A DNA stretch of 31,755 nt from JAICTV01 sp035634055 (GTDB lineage: Bacteria; Planctomycetota; Phycisphaerae; Tepidisphaerales; Tepidisphaeraceae). This document shows, one piece after another, positions 1-6,768 of the stretch. How positions within the stretch are numbered: position 1 is the first letter of the stretch; every line of letters begins with the position of its first letter. The position numbers and the translations under genes are program-made. Under the pieces are notes generated by a model. That model did not search any database and was not told where the DNA came from. It worked only from the letters and a program-made list of their open reading frames with translations. The DNA is taken from the NCBI GenBank assembly GCA_035634055.1, contig DASQDR010000027.1:1-31755 (forward strand). The letters are read 5' to 3'.

Positions 1-2786
1 CCGGCGGCGGTGGGAGCCCGCACCGGCAGGCCGACCAGGGCGGCGGGGTTGCTCGGGCCGGTGTTGCTGGCGTCGGGCTTCACGTCCCACCCCGCGCCCG
101 GCGCGGGGGCGGACTGCGTCGTCGCCGACGCGACGTTGGAGGTCGGCGAAGCGCCGACCACGTTCGTCGCCAGCACGCGGAAGAGGTACTGCGTGGCGGC
201 CGTGAGGCCGCTGGCGGCGTACTGCGTGACGTTGGCGCCGAGGCTGGCCACCTGCGTCCAGCTCGTGCCGCCGTTGCTGCTGCGCTCGACCTTGAACCCG
301 CTCTCGGTCGTGCTGTTGTCGGTCCAGCTCAGGTTGATGCCGGTGGTGGAGGTCGCGGTCGCCACCAGCCCCGACGGCGCCGCCGGCGGCTCGCTCGGCG
401 GTGCCACTGGCGTGCCGGTGACGACGAGGTTGTCGAAGCTCGCCTGGAACTGCCGCGTCCCGACGCCGACCTGCCCGCTCGTGAACGTCGCGTCGCTCGC
501 GGACGCGATTAGCGCGCCGTTGCGGTAGGCCCGGATGTCGCTGCCACTGCGCTCGACGCGGAGCTGGTAGGTCGCGCCGGCCGTGATGGTCGCCGACGCG
601 TCGGCCAGCTCGGTGCTGGTGCCGTTGACGACGCGGAAGATGCCGTTGGTCGCGCCGTCGTTGCTCTGGTTGGAGCTGAAGAAGTAGTAGTTGTTGGCGT
701 CCTGGTAGCCGAAGATCACCGCCGCGTTGGCCCACGGCGCGCTGGCCGCAAAGGGCTGCGCGTCAACCGTGAGGACAAAGTCGCCGGCCATCGCCGTCTG
801 GTGGATCGCACGGCTGTTCAAGTGTGCCGTCGAGGTGTTGTTGTCAGCGGTCAGGCGGTAGGCGCCGCTGGCGAGGCCCCACGTACCGCCAACGACGGCG
901 AAGTTGTCCGCGCCGCTGGTGAAGTCCTCGCTGATCGCCGGCGTACCGGTGCCGGCGGGGGTCACCGTGCCGGTGATGGCGAAGGTGAAGCTCGTGGCGG
1001 CCAGGTCGTTGGAAGCCAGGACGATCGAGCCGCTGCGCACGCCCTCGACCGAGGCGTCGAGGCGCACGGTGAACGTGTCGCTCGCGCCGGCGGCGAGCGT
1101 GGTGGAGAGGCCCTCGACGAGCGCGTAACCCTCGGGCAGCGTGACGTCGCCGAGGGTCATCGTGCCGTTGCCCTCGTTGGTGACGGTGAAGATCACCGAC
1201 GGGCCGGTGGAGCCGACCGTGGCGCTGCCGAAGTTGATCGACTCGCCGCTGGTGATCACGTTGGTGCCCTGCTTCACGGCCAGACGCGGCGCGGCGACGG
1301 TGCCGCCGACGGTGAACGCGAAGGAGCTCCAGGTGGGATCGCTGGTGAGGAACTGGACGACGCCCTTCTTTCGACCGGCGGTCTCGGTGTTCAGCCGCAG
1401 GGTGAAGGTGTCGGACTCGCCGGGCGCGAGGGCGGCGGCGAGCGCTTCATCGACCACAAAGCCGCTCGGGACGGTCAGCCCGCCGAGCTCGAGCGATGCG
1501 TCGGTCTGATTGGTGACCAGGAACGTCTGCGTGATCCCCTGCCCGCCGAGCTGCGACGTGCCGAATTCGACCGGCAGCGTCTGATCCGTGCTGACGGCGG
1601 CGCCGTTCACGCTGACGGCGACGGCCGGCACCGAGTCCTCGTGCAGTTCGAGCCAGTTCAGGTTTCCGACCCAGCCGGAGGTGCCGACGGCATCCTGCGA
1701 GACGCGCAAGACGTGGCGGCCGGCGGTCAGCTTGATGTTGGAGGCGTTGACGGTCTGCCAGCTCTGCCACCCGCCGGTGTCCGGGACCATCACGGCGCCG
1801 GTCACGTCCGTGCCATCCGCCTCGACGTGGAACATGCCGCCGGTGCCCAGGGCGGCGACGCGGAGATCAACGCGGTAAGTGCCGGCGGTCGGGACGTCCA
1901 CGGTGTACTCGAGCCATTCGCCCGCGCGGGACCAGCCGATGTTGTACCCGCCGCCAGCGTCGGCGGTGGCCTGGATGTCGACGTCGGCATTGCGGTACGC
2001 CTTGCCGACGTTACCGGCGTCGATGTCGCCGTACGCGACGTTGCGCGCGCCCAGGTCGAAGTTTTCGGCCTCGATGCGGTCACCCGGCGCGGCCGCCGGC
2101 GAACTGAACGGAGCCTGCGCGAACAACTGGCTCGTCGGCACGTCCTCCTGTGCCTGCGAGGCGCTCTGCCACATGAGGCGCGCGACCGCTGCGCCGGAGA
2201 AGTCGTAGTACTCCATCCGCAGGTCGTAGCGCTTGCCGGCCTGGAGCGTGATGGTGCCGGCGTCGGTCTTGAGCTTGTGACGGCTCCACGAATCGATGAT
2301 CAGCTTGTTGTCGACCCACAGCCGCACGCCCTCGTCGGAGCGCGTCGAGAAGGTGTAGGTCTCGCTGTAGCGGGGCTCGATCTGACCGACCCAGCGGGCG
2401 GAGAACTTGTCGGCCGTGATGCCCGCGGCGGGCGCGCCAGCGCCCCAGTAGAAGTTGACGTTGGCATCCACCCGGGTGACGGCGACGATGGACGGGCTGC
2501 CGGAGCCAAGCTCGGGCAGCGTGGTGCCGTTGTAATAGGCGCCGGTCAGGCCGTTGCCATCGAAAAATCGACGTGCTTCCAGTGCTTCGAGCGCGCGGCT
2601 TGTCGAATTCTTATTCGCCATGTGACCTACGTCGTCACGAAAGCCGTCGAACTTAAGCTGGGCAACCTGCGTGGGCGCAGCGTTAACGTTCGCCGAGACC
2701 CCGGCGTGCGCGAGCCGGGGGCCCGCGAGAAGCAGGCCCGCGAGAAGCAGGATGGTCAGAACGAGGAAGGCCCGCATTGCTGGCAT
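1..2786 (-). CDS. Secreted multidomain adhesin/carbohydrate-binding protein (PA14, CBM6-like, ASH, LamG-like, FnIII), C-terminus outside window
   Basis: The minus-strand frame is open from ATG 2786 to the left edge (about 928 codons), so the C-terminus is missing. Residues 1-28 form a clear Sec signal (MPAMRAFLVLTILLLAGLLL, then a site after AHA). An LEPR-like motif, RALEALEARRFF, lies near residue 65. Domains in order: PA14 at about 77-212 (GLTGAYYN, WVGQIEP, RSDEGVRLWVD, SAARLMWQS-like end); a CBM6/malectin-like domain at about 232-384 (RIEAENFD, GEWLEYTVDVPTAGTY); two choice-of-anchor D (ASH) domains at about 389-607; a LamG/DUF1080-like sandwich at about 614-790 (YYFFSSNQSNDG); fibronectin III at about 795-885 (LSWTDNSTTESGFKVERS). 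This implies an exported surface or matrix protein that binds glycans. Start is uncertain: ATG 2621 (MANKNSTSRALEALEARR) would place the LEPR-like motif at the N-terminus, as is usual for planctomycetes. I prefer 2786 because of the intact signal peptide. Function is inferred from domains only. Confidence 0.82.
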   Translation of the reverse strand, partial: MPAMRAFLVLTILLLAGLLLAGPRLAHAGVSANVNAAPTQVAQLKFDGFRDDVGHMANKNSTSRALEALEARRFFDGNGLTGAYYNGTTLPELGSGSPSIVAVTRVDANVNFYWGAGAPAAGITADKFSARWVGQIEPRYSETYTFSTRSDEGVRLWVDNKLIIDSWSRHKLKTDAGTITLQAGKRYDLRMEYYDFSGAAVARLMWQSASQAQEDVPTSQLFAQAPFSSPAAAPGDRIEAENFDLGARNVAYGDIDAGNVGKAYRNADVDIQATADAGGGYNIGWSRAGEWLEYTVDVPTAGTYRVDLRVAALGTGGMFHVEADGTDVTGAVMVPDTGGWQSWQTVNASNIKLTAGRHVLRVSQDAVGTSGWVGNLNWLELHEDSVPAVAVSVNGAAVSTDQTLPVEFGTSQLGGQGITQTFLVTNQTDASLELGGLTVPSGFVVDEALAAALAPGESDTFTLRLNTETAGRKKGVVQFLTSDPTWSSFAFTVGGTVAAPRLAVKQGTNVITSGESINFGSATVGSTGPSVIFTVTNEGNGTMTLGDVTLPEGYALVEGLSTTLAAGASDTFTVRLDASVEGVRSGSIVLASNDLAATSFTFAITGTVTPAGTGTPAISEDFTSGADNFAVVGGTWGLASGAYRLTADNNTSTAHLNSRAIHQTAMAGDFVLTVDAQPFAASAPWANAAVIFGYQDANNYYFFSSNQSNDGATNGIFRVVNGTSTELADASATITAGATYQLRVERSGSDIRAYRNGALIASASDATFTSGQVGVGTRQFQASFDNLVVTGTPVAPPSEPPAAPSGLVATATSTTGINLSWTDNSTTESGFKVERSSNGGTSWTQVASLGANVTQYAASGLTAATQYLFRVLATNVVGASPTSNVASATTQSAPAPGAGWDVKPDASNTGPSNPAALVGLPVRAPTAA

Positions 2787-3259
2787 GATCGGGACGACCA
2801 ATGCAACTTGAAGAAGCTCAGCCCGCGCCGACCGCGGACGACGGTGACGCGCGGCGCCGGGCGGCCGGCTCTCGGTGGCGACTGAAGGGGAACGGAACGC
2901 GGGCGCCGACGTCCGATAATGGCGGCGGCGGTAGCGACGACGGTGCCCATCGCCAAGCGAGCGGGCTCCGCCCCTGTGGCCTGCGCCACGCCTTTACAAA
3001 ATGGTGTTCGGGAATGCCCTGAGCAGCGGCGGATGAACCAGCACCGGCCGGACCACGAGGATCCGAGCCCACAAACTACCGGCGCCGGACGCCTCTGGAT
3101 CGGCGGGGAGTATAGCGGCCGGGAAGAAGGAAAAAAGACAAATTTTCGTTGAATCGGCGGGCACGCACCGCTGGCCGGGGCGAGCTGCATCACAGGCGGC
3201 CCTTACGACCCGCGCCGACCCGTCAGTCGGCCGAGCCCACGGTGGCACAGCTCACCGAA
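2787..3259. other. Intergenic region with a possible minus-strand promoter
   Basis: No gene is convincing here. The best promoter-like element on the minus strand is a -10 hexamer TATACT at 3114-3109. Above it lies an AT-rich patch (about 3130-3154) with TTGTCT at 3141-3136, at an over-long spacing. It would give the left-end gene a leader of about 315 bases. A 6-bp inverted repeat, GCCGAC/GTCGGC (3214-3231), lies just past the stop of the preceding gene on the minus strand, without a T-tract. Confidence 0.3.
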
Positions 3260-3565
3260 CTATCCCCGAAGCCGCCGCAGCGCGACTGCGACGGCGTGTG
3301 AGGCGTGCTGCCAAAAGGCCTCCAGCCCTGCCGACACCGGTCGCGCAGGGTGATTGGTGTCGGGCGAGACCAGCTCGATCAGCCGGCCAAGCTCTTCCGC
3401 CGCTTGATCGAAGCGGTCGGCGCTGGCGACGAACAGGTGCCCGCTGGGCAGGTGCGATGCCCGCAGTTCCACGCGTGTCCCCAGGACGCGCGTGTAGACA
3501 CAGAAGTCCGCGGCCGGCCTTCTGGCCAGGCATCGGGTGAGCGGGCCCCTGATCCTGTGTGGCAT
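3260..3565 (-). CDS. Hypothetical protein, 101 residues
   Basis: I do not recognise a family. I chose ATG 3565 because GGAG lies 7 bases upstream; longer versions of this frame read as low-complexity Arg/Pro sequence. The product starts MPHRIRGPLTRCLARRPA and has a more ordinary central part (VYTRVLGTRVELRASHLPSG, then FDQAAEELGRLIELV). That suggests a small beta-alpha fold; no signal peptide or membrane segment is seen. It lies 71 bases downstream of the 89-residue gene on the same strand and is probably co-transcribed with it. The centre has balanced amino-acid use, which supports it being real, but there is no functional evidence. Confidence 0.55.
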   Translation of the reverse strand: MPHRIRGPLTRCLARRPAADFCVYTRVLGTRVELRASHLPSGHLFVASADRFDQAAEELGRLIELVSPDTNHPARPVSAGLEAFWQHASHAVAVALRRLRG

Positions 3566-3636
3566 CGTCTGGCTCCCGTAGCGGCTCGGAGTTCGGTAGG
3601 GAGACGCGCGGCAACGCGCGGGGTGACGCGGCGGCG

Positions 3637-3906
3637 TCAGGCGTGTCGGTTGTGCTCGACGGCGCGCGGGGTGCGGATCATTTCCAACTGGCAGCGGAAC
3701 TGCGTGAACGCCTTGAGCAGTTGGCGGTTGACCAGGTGGTCCGCCGCCGTCTCCGGACCGTGCGTCGGGTCCAGCAGTTGGATTTCCAGCGGCTCGAAGT
3801 TGCTCAGGTCGTAGACGACCTGGGCCTCCTCGACCTCGACGGCCAGCGAGATGCGTATGAGGTTGCCGATGGTCGAAGATACATTGGCAACTTGCTCGCG
3901 TGTCAC
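3637..3906 (-). CDS. Hypothetical protein, 89 residues, GTG start
   Basis: I do not recognise a family. GTG 3906 is preceded by AGGAG with a 6-base spacer, the clearest Shine-Dalgarno in this part of the window, and it decides the start. The product begins MTREQVANVSSTIGNLIRIS and continues as a balanced, acidic soluble protein (VEVEEAQVVYDLSNFEPLEI, then PETAADHLVNRQLLKAF) with no signal or membrane segment. It is the first gene of a probable pair with the 101-residue gene at 3260-3565. Cytosolic location is inferred. Confidence 0.62.
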   Translation of the reverse strand: MTREQVANVSSTIGNLIRISLAVEVEEAQVVYDLSNFEPLEIQLLDPTHGPETAADHLVNRQLLKAFTQFRCQLEMIRTPRAVEHNRHA

Positions 3907-4190
3907 GCCGTGCTCCTTCTGGCGCCCAGGCCGGCGGTCCCGGCCATCGCTGTCGCCGCTGGCGTCGCTTCCTTGGGGTGAATTCAACACTGGTGTACGA
4001 GGCGCCCGGATCGCGCTTGCCGCGCCCGACGAGCCGGCGCGGGCGCCCTGGTGCGGGCGGCGCAGGAACGGAGGCAGCCAACTCGCGCCGACCGGCAGCG
4101 CGGCCGGAAGCGAGTCACGACGCCGCCGACGACGGAGGATCGCGCGATAAAGCCTCGCGCGATGCCGCGCACTCGGCGGTCCGTCTCGCC

Positions 4191-4224
4191 GGGCCCCGGG
4201 CAGGAATGCTCCTGCCCCGGGCCC
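4191..4224. repeat. GC-rich hairpin, 15-bp stem
   Basis: GGGCCCCGGGCAGGA (4191-4205) pairs with TCCTGCCCCGGGCCC (4210-4224) at 14 of 15 positions, with one C.C mismatch, around the loop ATGC. No T-tract follows on either strand, so it is not a classical intrinsic terminator. It lies 123-156 bases past the stop of the minus-strand gene ending at 4347. An mRNA 3'-end stabiliser, a U-tract-less terminator or a REP-like element are all possible. Confidence 0.6.
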
Positions 4225-4237
4225 GACGTTTCCGGTA

Positions 4238-4283
4238 GTCGACGCGACCGCCGGGCCGGTGCCACCGGATCGGTCGCGTCGAC
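4238..4283. repeat. Perfect 13-bp inverted repeat with a nested hairpin
   Basis: GTCGACGCGACCG (4238-4250) and CGGTCGCGTCGAC (4271-4283) are perfect inverse complements. The 20-base interior holds a second hairpin, CCGGT-GCC-ACCGG (4256-4268). It starts 63 bases past the stop at 4347 on the minus strand and is the first structure a transcript from that gene would meet. There is no T-tract. It is probably a 3'-end structure of the upstream mRNA; a DNA-binding palindrome is the alternative. Confidence 0.6.
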
Positions 4284-4346
4284 GATTTCGAATCGGTCAC
4301 GCCCCTGCGCATTGGCACACGTGCACCGGAGCGCGCCCCCCGGCGA

Positions 4347-5072
4347 CTACTCCAGCGACCCGCGGCGGCGGAAGCGGTTCAGGCCCAGCGCTCCCATGAG
4401 CGCGAAGCCCGCCCACACCGCGGCGGGAAGCGGCACCGGCGGGGGCGGCGGCAGCTCCGCGCCCAGCTTCGTGCTCTGGTCGTTGGCCAGACCCTGAACC
4501 TTCGCAATGCCGTAGAAGAAGATGTCGCTCATCCCGTCGCCGGCGTTCTTGAACAGGAACGAGCTGGCCGAGAGGTTTGCGCCGATCTGCGTGGTCGTGA
4601 TCGTGCCGACGAACAGCTCGTCGGCGCTGAAACGCTTGTCGGGGTTGTTCGCGTTGAGGAAGTCGGCCCCGAAGTCAAAGCCGACCGCCTGCCCGCCGAG
4701 GTCGAGCGAGTTCGCGTCCTTGACGAAAGCGTAGTTCGAGGTCGTCACCGCCGTGGTCGCCCCGGCGTCCAGTTGGAACGCCAGCTTGCTCACGTCGAGG
4801 ATCGGGTTGAGGTTGAAGTACCAGTCGCTGACGAACTCGCTGGGCGCGGTGAGCCCGAAGGTCGAGAGCGTCAGGCGGACCTTGCCGGGCTGGCCGACGA
4901 TGTCTTCGAACAGCGCGGTCATGTACGGCGGCCCGCCGCCGCCGGGCGCCGGCACGATGTTGCTCGTGTACGGCTTGGCAAACTCGAACAGCACCGCGTC
5001 GGCAGCCGCCGGCGACGCCCAACTGAGCGCGGCCACGGAGAAGACAACGGTAGACACCAGAATATTTCGCAC
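4347..5072 (-). CDS. VPLPA-type exosortase-sorted (PEP-CTERM-like) exported protein
   Basis: A 241-residue exported protein. I chose GTG 5072 over ATG 5108 because AAGGA lies 9 bases upstream of the GTG and the shorter form has a textbook signal peptide (MRNILVSTVVFSVAALSWAS, cleavage after PAAA). The body (about 26-205) is Gly/Ala/Asp/Asn-rich with no recognised catalytic motif, and resembles the beta-rich body of PEP-CTERM proteins. After a run of five prolines comes the sorting signal at residues 213-241: VPLPAAVWAG, a hydrophobic helix, then an RFRRR basic end. This is the tripartite signal cleaved by exosortases, with PLPA in place of PEP. It is the likely substrate of the exosortase encoded at 15620-16507 and probably becomes attached to, or released into, the exopolysaccharide matrix. 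Function beyond sorting is unknown. Confidence 0.85.
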   Translation of the reverse strand: MRNILVSTVVFSVAALSWASPAAADAVLFEFAKPYTSNIVPAPGGGGPPYMTALFEDIVGQPGKVRLTLSTFGLTAPSEFVSDWYFNLNPILDVSKLAFQLDAGATTAVTTSNYAFVKDANSLDLGGQAVGFDFGADFLNANNPDKRFSADELFVGTITTTQIGANLSASSFLFKNAGDGMSDIFFYGIAKVQGLANDQSTKLGAELPPPPPVPLPAAVWAGFALMGALGLNRFRRRGSLE

Positions 5073-5399
5073 GTGCTTCTTTCCTTCCCTAGTTCGCTTT
5101 CGGACCACCCACTAAGTCGATGCTCGCCGCGCTTCGAGAGCGTCGGCGGTGGCTTGACGCCTCCGCCGCCGGCTTCCCCGGGGCGCGACGCTTCGGATTC
5201 AAAAACAACCAACCGGCGCGCCTCGAGCGACGCGCGACACGGCAAGGCGACGCGACGCTGGTCGCGCCGCGGGGCACGCCTGTCGCAACGACGGCGCACG
5301 AAGATCCCTCAACCCTCGCGTCGCGTCGTCGCGGCGCTGCGCCCGCCGCCCCCCGGGAAACCTCGATCTGCCGCAGGCGGGCAGACCGGCCTGCCGCGG
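5073..5399. other. Intergenic region between the two sorting-tail genes
   Basis: Overlapping frames look like shadow sequence. Directly after the stop of the upstream minus-strand gene lies an imperfect hairpin (arms near 5370-5378 and 5391-5399, 8 of 9 pairs, GCCTGCGGC with GCGGCAGGC), without a T-tract. The promoter of the 4347-5072 gene should be here. An A-rich patch at about 5200-5210 is the only break in the GC-rich sequence. Confidence 0.4.
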
Positions 5400-6263
5400 C
5401 TAGAACTGCTGGAGCCGCTGCGCCCGCAGCGCCATCCGCGCCCGGAGCAGCCCGACGGCGGCGACGAGCCCGAGCCCGCCCCACACCGCGCCCGGCAGCG
5501 GCATCGGCACCACGTTGTCCTGCATCACGTTCACCGTGAAAGCGAACGGCGTGTAGCCGGTGTCGCTTAGGACGCGCAGCATGCCGGTGTACGTCCCGCC
5601 CTCGCTGTAGGCGAAGTTCGGGTTCTGCTGGGTCGAGTCGGCGGCGAACGAGCCGTCGTAGTCGAAGTCCCACTGGTAGCTCAGCCCACCGAGCGCGCCG
5701 GCGTCAGCCAGCGCCGAGAACCCGAACGTGTCGCCGGCGCCGATCAGCACGGGGACGCTCGCGCTCTCGATGGTCGGCAGCGCGCTGCCGACGTTGATCG
5801 TGGTGCCGATGTTCAGCGAGTAGGTCCCGCTGCTGGCGACGCCGCCCTGGTTCCACTGGATCCCGGCGTCGTGGGCGCTGATGGTGGCGGTGTAGACGCC
5901 GTCCTCGAAGTACGTCACCGACAGCGGCGCCAGCATGGCGCTAGCGGTCTTGCCGGCGGACGGCGCGGTCGGCGCCAGCGCCAGGTCCGCGCTGGTGGGG
6001 GCGGAGTCGCCCGTGCCGGACTCGAAGTGGAACGTCGACGCGCCGAACTTGATGCCGGTGGTGGCGTCGTCGCCCGTCGCCCGCAGCGACAGCTTGAACG
6101 CGGTCGTGCCGCCCTGCTGGATGGTCGAGGGCTGGGCGCGCCAGACCGCCGACACCGTCAGGTTCTGCACGCCCACGTCCACCGTGTCGGCCAGGGCCGT
6201 GCCGTCGATCGCGAGGCCGGCGGTCAGTGCCGCGGCCGCAGAGAGGTAACGCTTCTGTCTCAT
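5400..6263 (-). CDS. Exported PKD-like protein with VPMPLP-type exosortase sorting tail
   Basis: 287 residues from ATG 6263, chosen because GGAG sits 6 bases upstream; ATGs at 6266 and 6275 are in frame and possible. Signal peptide MRQKRYLSAAAALTAGLAID, cleaved after GTALA. Residues about 27-185 are a beta-rich repeat-like region (VSAVWRAQPSTIQQGGTTAF, GDDATTGIKFG). Residues about 190-248 resemble a PKD domain (YQWDFDYDGS, FAYSEGGTYTGMLRV). The tail at 252-287 reads VPMPLPGAVWGG, a hydrophobic helix, then an Arg-rich end. This matches exosortase recognition signals in architecture, although the motif is VPMPLP and the basic end is long. It is the first gene downstream of the exopolysaccharide operon on the same strand, about 500 bases past it. 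It is probably a matrix protein processed by the neighbouring exosortase. Confidence 0.82.
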   Translation of the reverse strand: MRQKRYLSAAAALTAGLAIDGTALADTVDVGVQNLTVSAVWRAQPSTIQQGGTTAFKLSLRATGDDATTGIKFGASTFHFESGTGDSAPTSADLALAPTAPSAGKTASAMLAPLSVTYFEDGVYTATISAHDAGIQWNQGGVASSGTYSLNIGTTINVGSALPTIESASVPVLIGAGDTFGFSALADAGALGGLSYQWDFDYDGSFAADSTQQNPNFAYSEGGTYTGMLRVLSDTGYTPFAFTVNVMQDNVVPMPLPGAVWGGLGLVAAVGLLRARMALRAQRLQQF

Positions 6264-6768
6264 CATGAGCTCCATTTCCGCCGCCCGCGGCGCTCCGGCG
6301 GCGATGCGCCGGCCCGGGCCTCGGGGTGCGGAAGTCCTTGGGAATCCACCCGTGTTCCAACACGGGCACGCGTACGGCACGAGGCTCGGCGATACCGCCT
6401 TGCCCCGTCACGACAACAGCAACGACAACGAAAACAACTAAGCTAAACCAATCCAGCCTCACCGCGATCGCCAAACGTCGCGATCGCCGCCGGTGATGGC
6501 CACGTGAGCGAGCGCCCTCGCTGCCCGCCGCGCCATGGCGCAACCGAATCCAAAGCGATGGCTGCGCGCCACGATCGCGGCATCACGGCCACAGCGGCCG
6601 CCACTGATTAACCGATGGGAGTTGCCCTCTCCTCCGCGCGGTGCGCAAGCCGCACTACTATGCCCGAACCAACACGGCTCGACCGAAATAAAATTTTTTC
6701 GTAACAGCCCTCACCGCCACCCGCTGCGGCGCCAGCCGCGCCGCCGCTGACCACCTGCCTACTAGCAG
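6264..6768. other. Intergenic region between the EPS operon and the sorting-tail genes
   Basis: No convincing gene. It contains a GC-only stem-loop close to the end of the operon (6726-6744). At about 6688-6706 (AATAAAATTTTTTCGTAAC) lies the only AT-rich patch, a plausible upstream promoter element for the leftward gene starting at 6263, but I find no well-spaced -35/-10 pair. Confidence 0.4.
6726..6744 (-). terminator. Candidate stem-loop at the end of the EPS operon
   Basis: GCGGCGC and GCGCCGC form a perfect 7-bp stem around a 5-base loop, beginning 25 bases past the stop codon of the TPR gene on the minus strand. The T-rich stretch on that strand comes about 30 bases later, so it does not fit the intrinsic-terminator model well. 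The call rests on position. Confidence 0.3.

Larger units (their letters stand above)
3907..4346. other. Intergenic region holding two strong hairpins
   Basis: The open frames here read as Arg/Pro/Ala-rich shadow sequence and none has a credible start. The notable content is two GC-rich hairpins (4191-4224 and 4238-4283, listed separately) downstream of the sorting-tail gene that ends at 4347. The promoter of the small gene pair should lie in 3907-4190, but I see no good hexamers. Confidence 0.5.

Noticed and set aside
801..2885. 694-codon open frame on the plus strand across the left end
   Set aside because: It is antisense to the PA14/ASH/FnIII gene and reads as Arg/Gly/Ala/Asp repeats without domains, a typical high-GC shadow frame.
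3566..4081. Long N-terminal extension of the 101-residue gene (up to 273 residues)
   Set aside because: The extension overlaps the 89-residue gene in another frame and is Arg/Pro/Gly low-complexity; the internal ATG 3565 has its own GGAG.
5089..5673. 194-codon minus-strand frame over the end of the PKD-like gene
   Set aside because: Out of frame with the clear sorting-tail gene; Arg/Ala-rich shadow.
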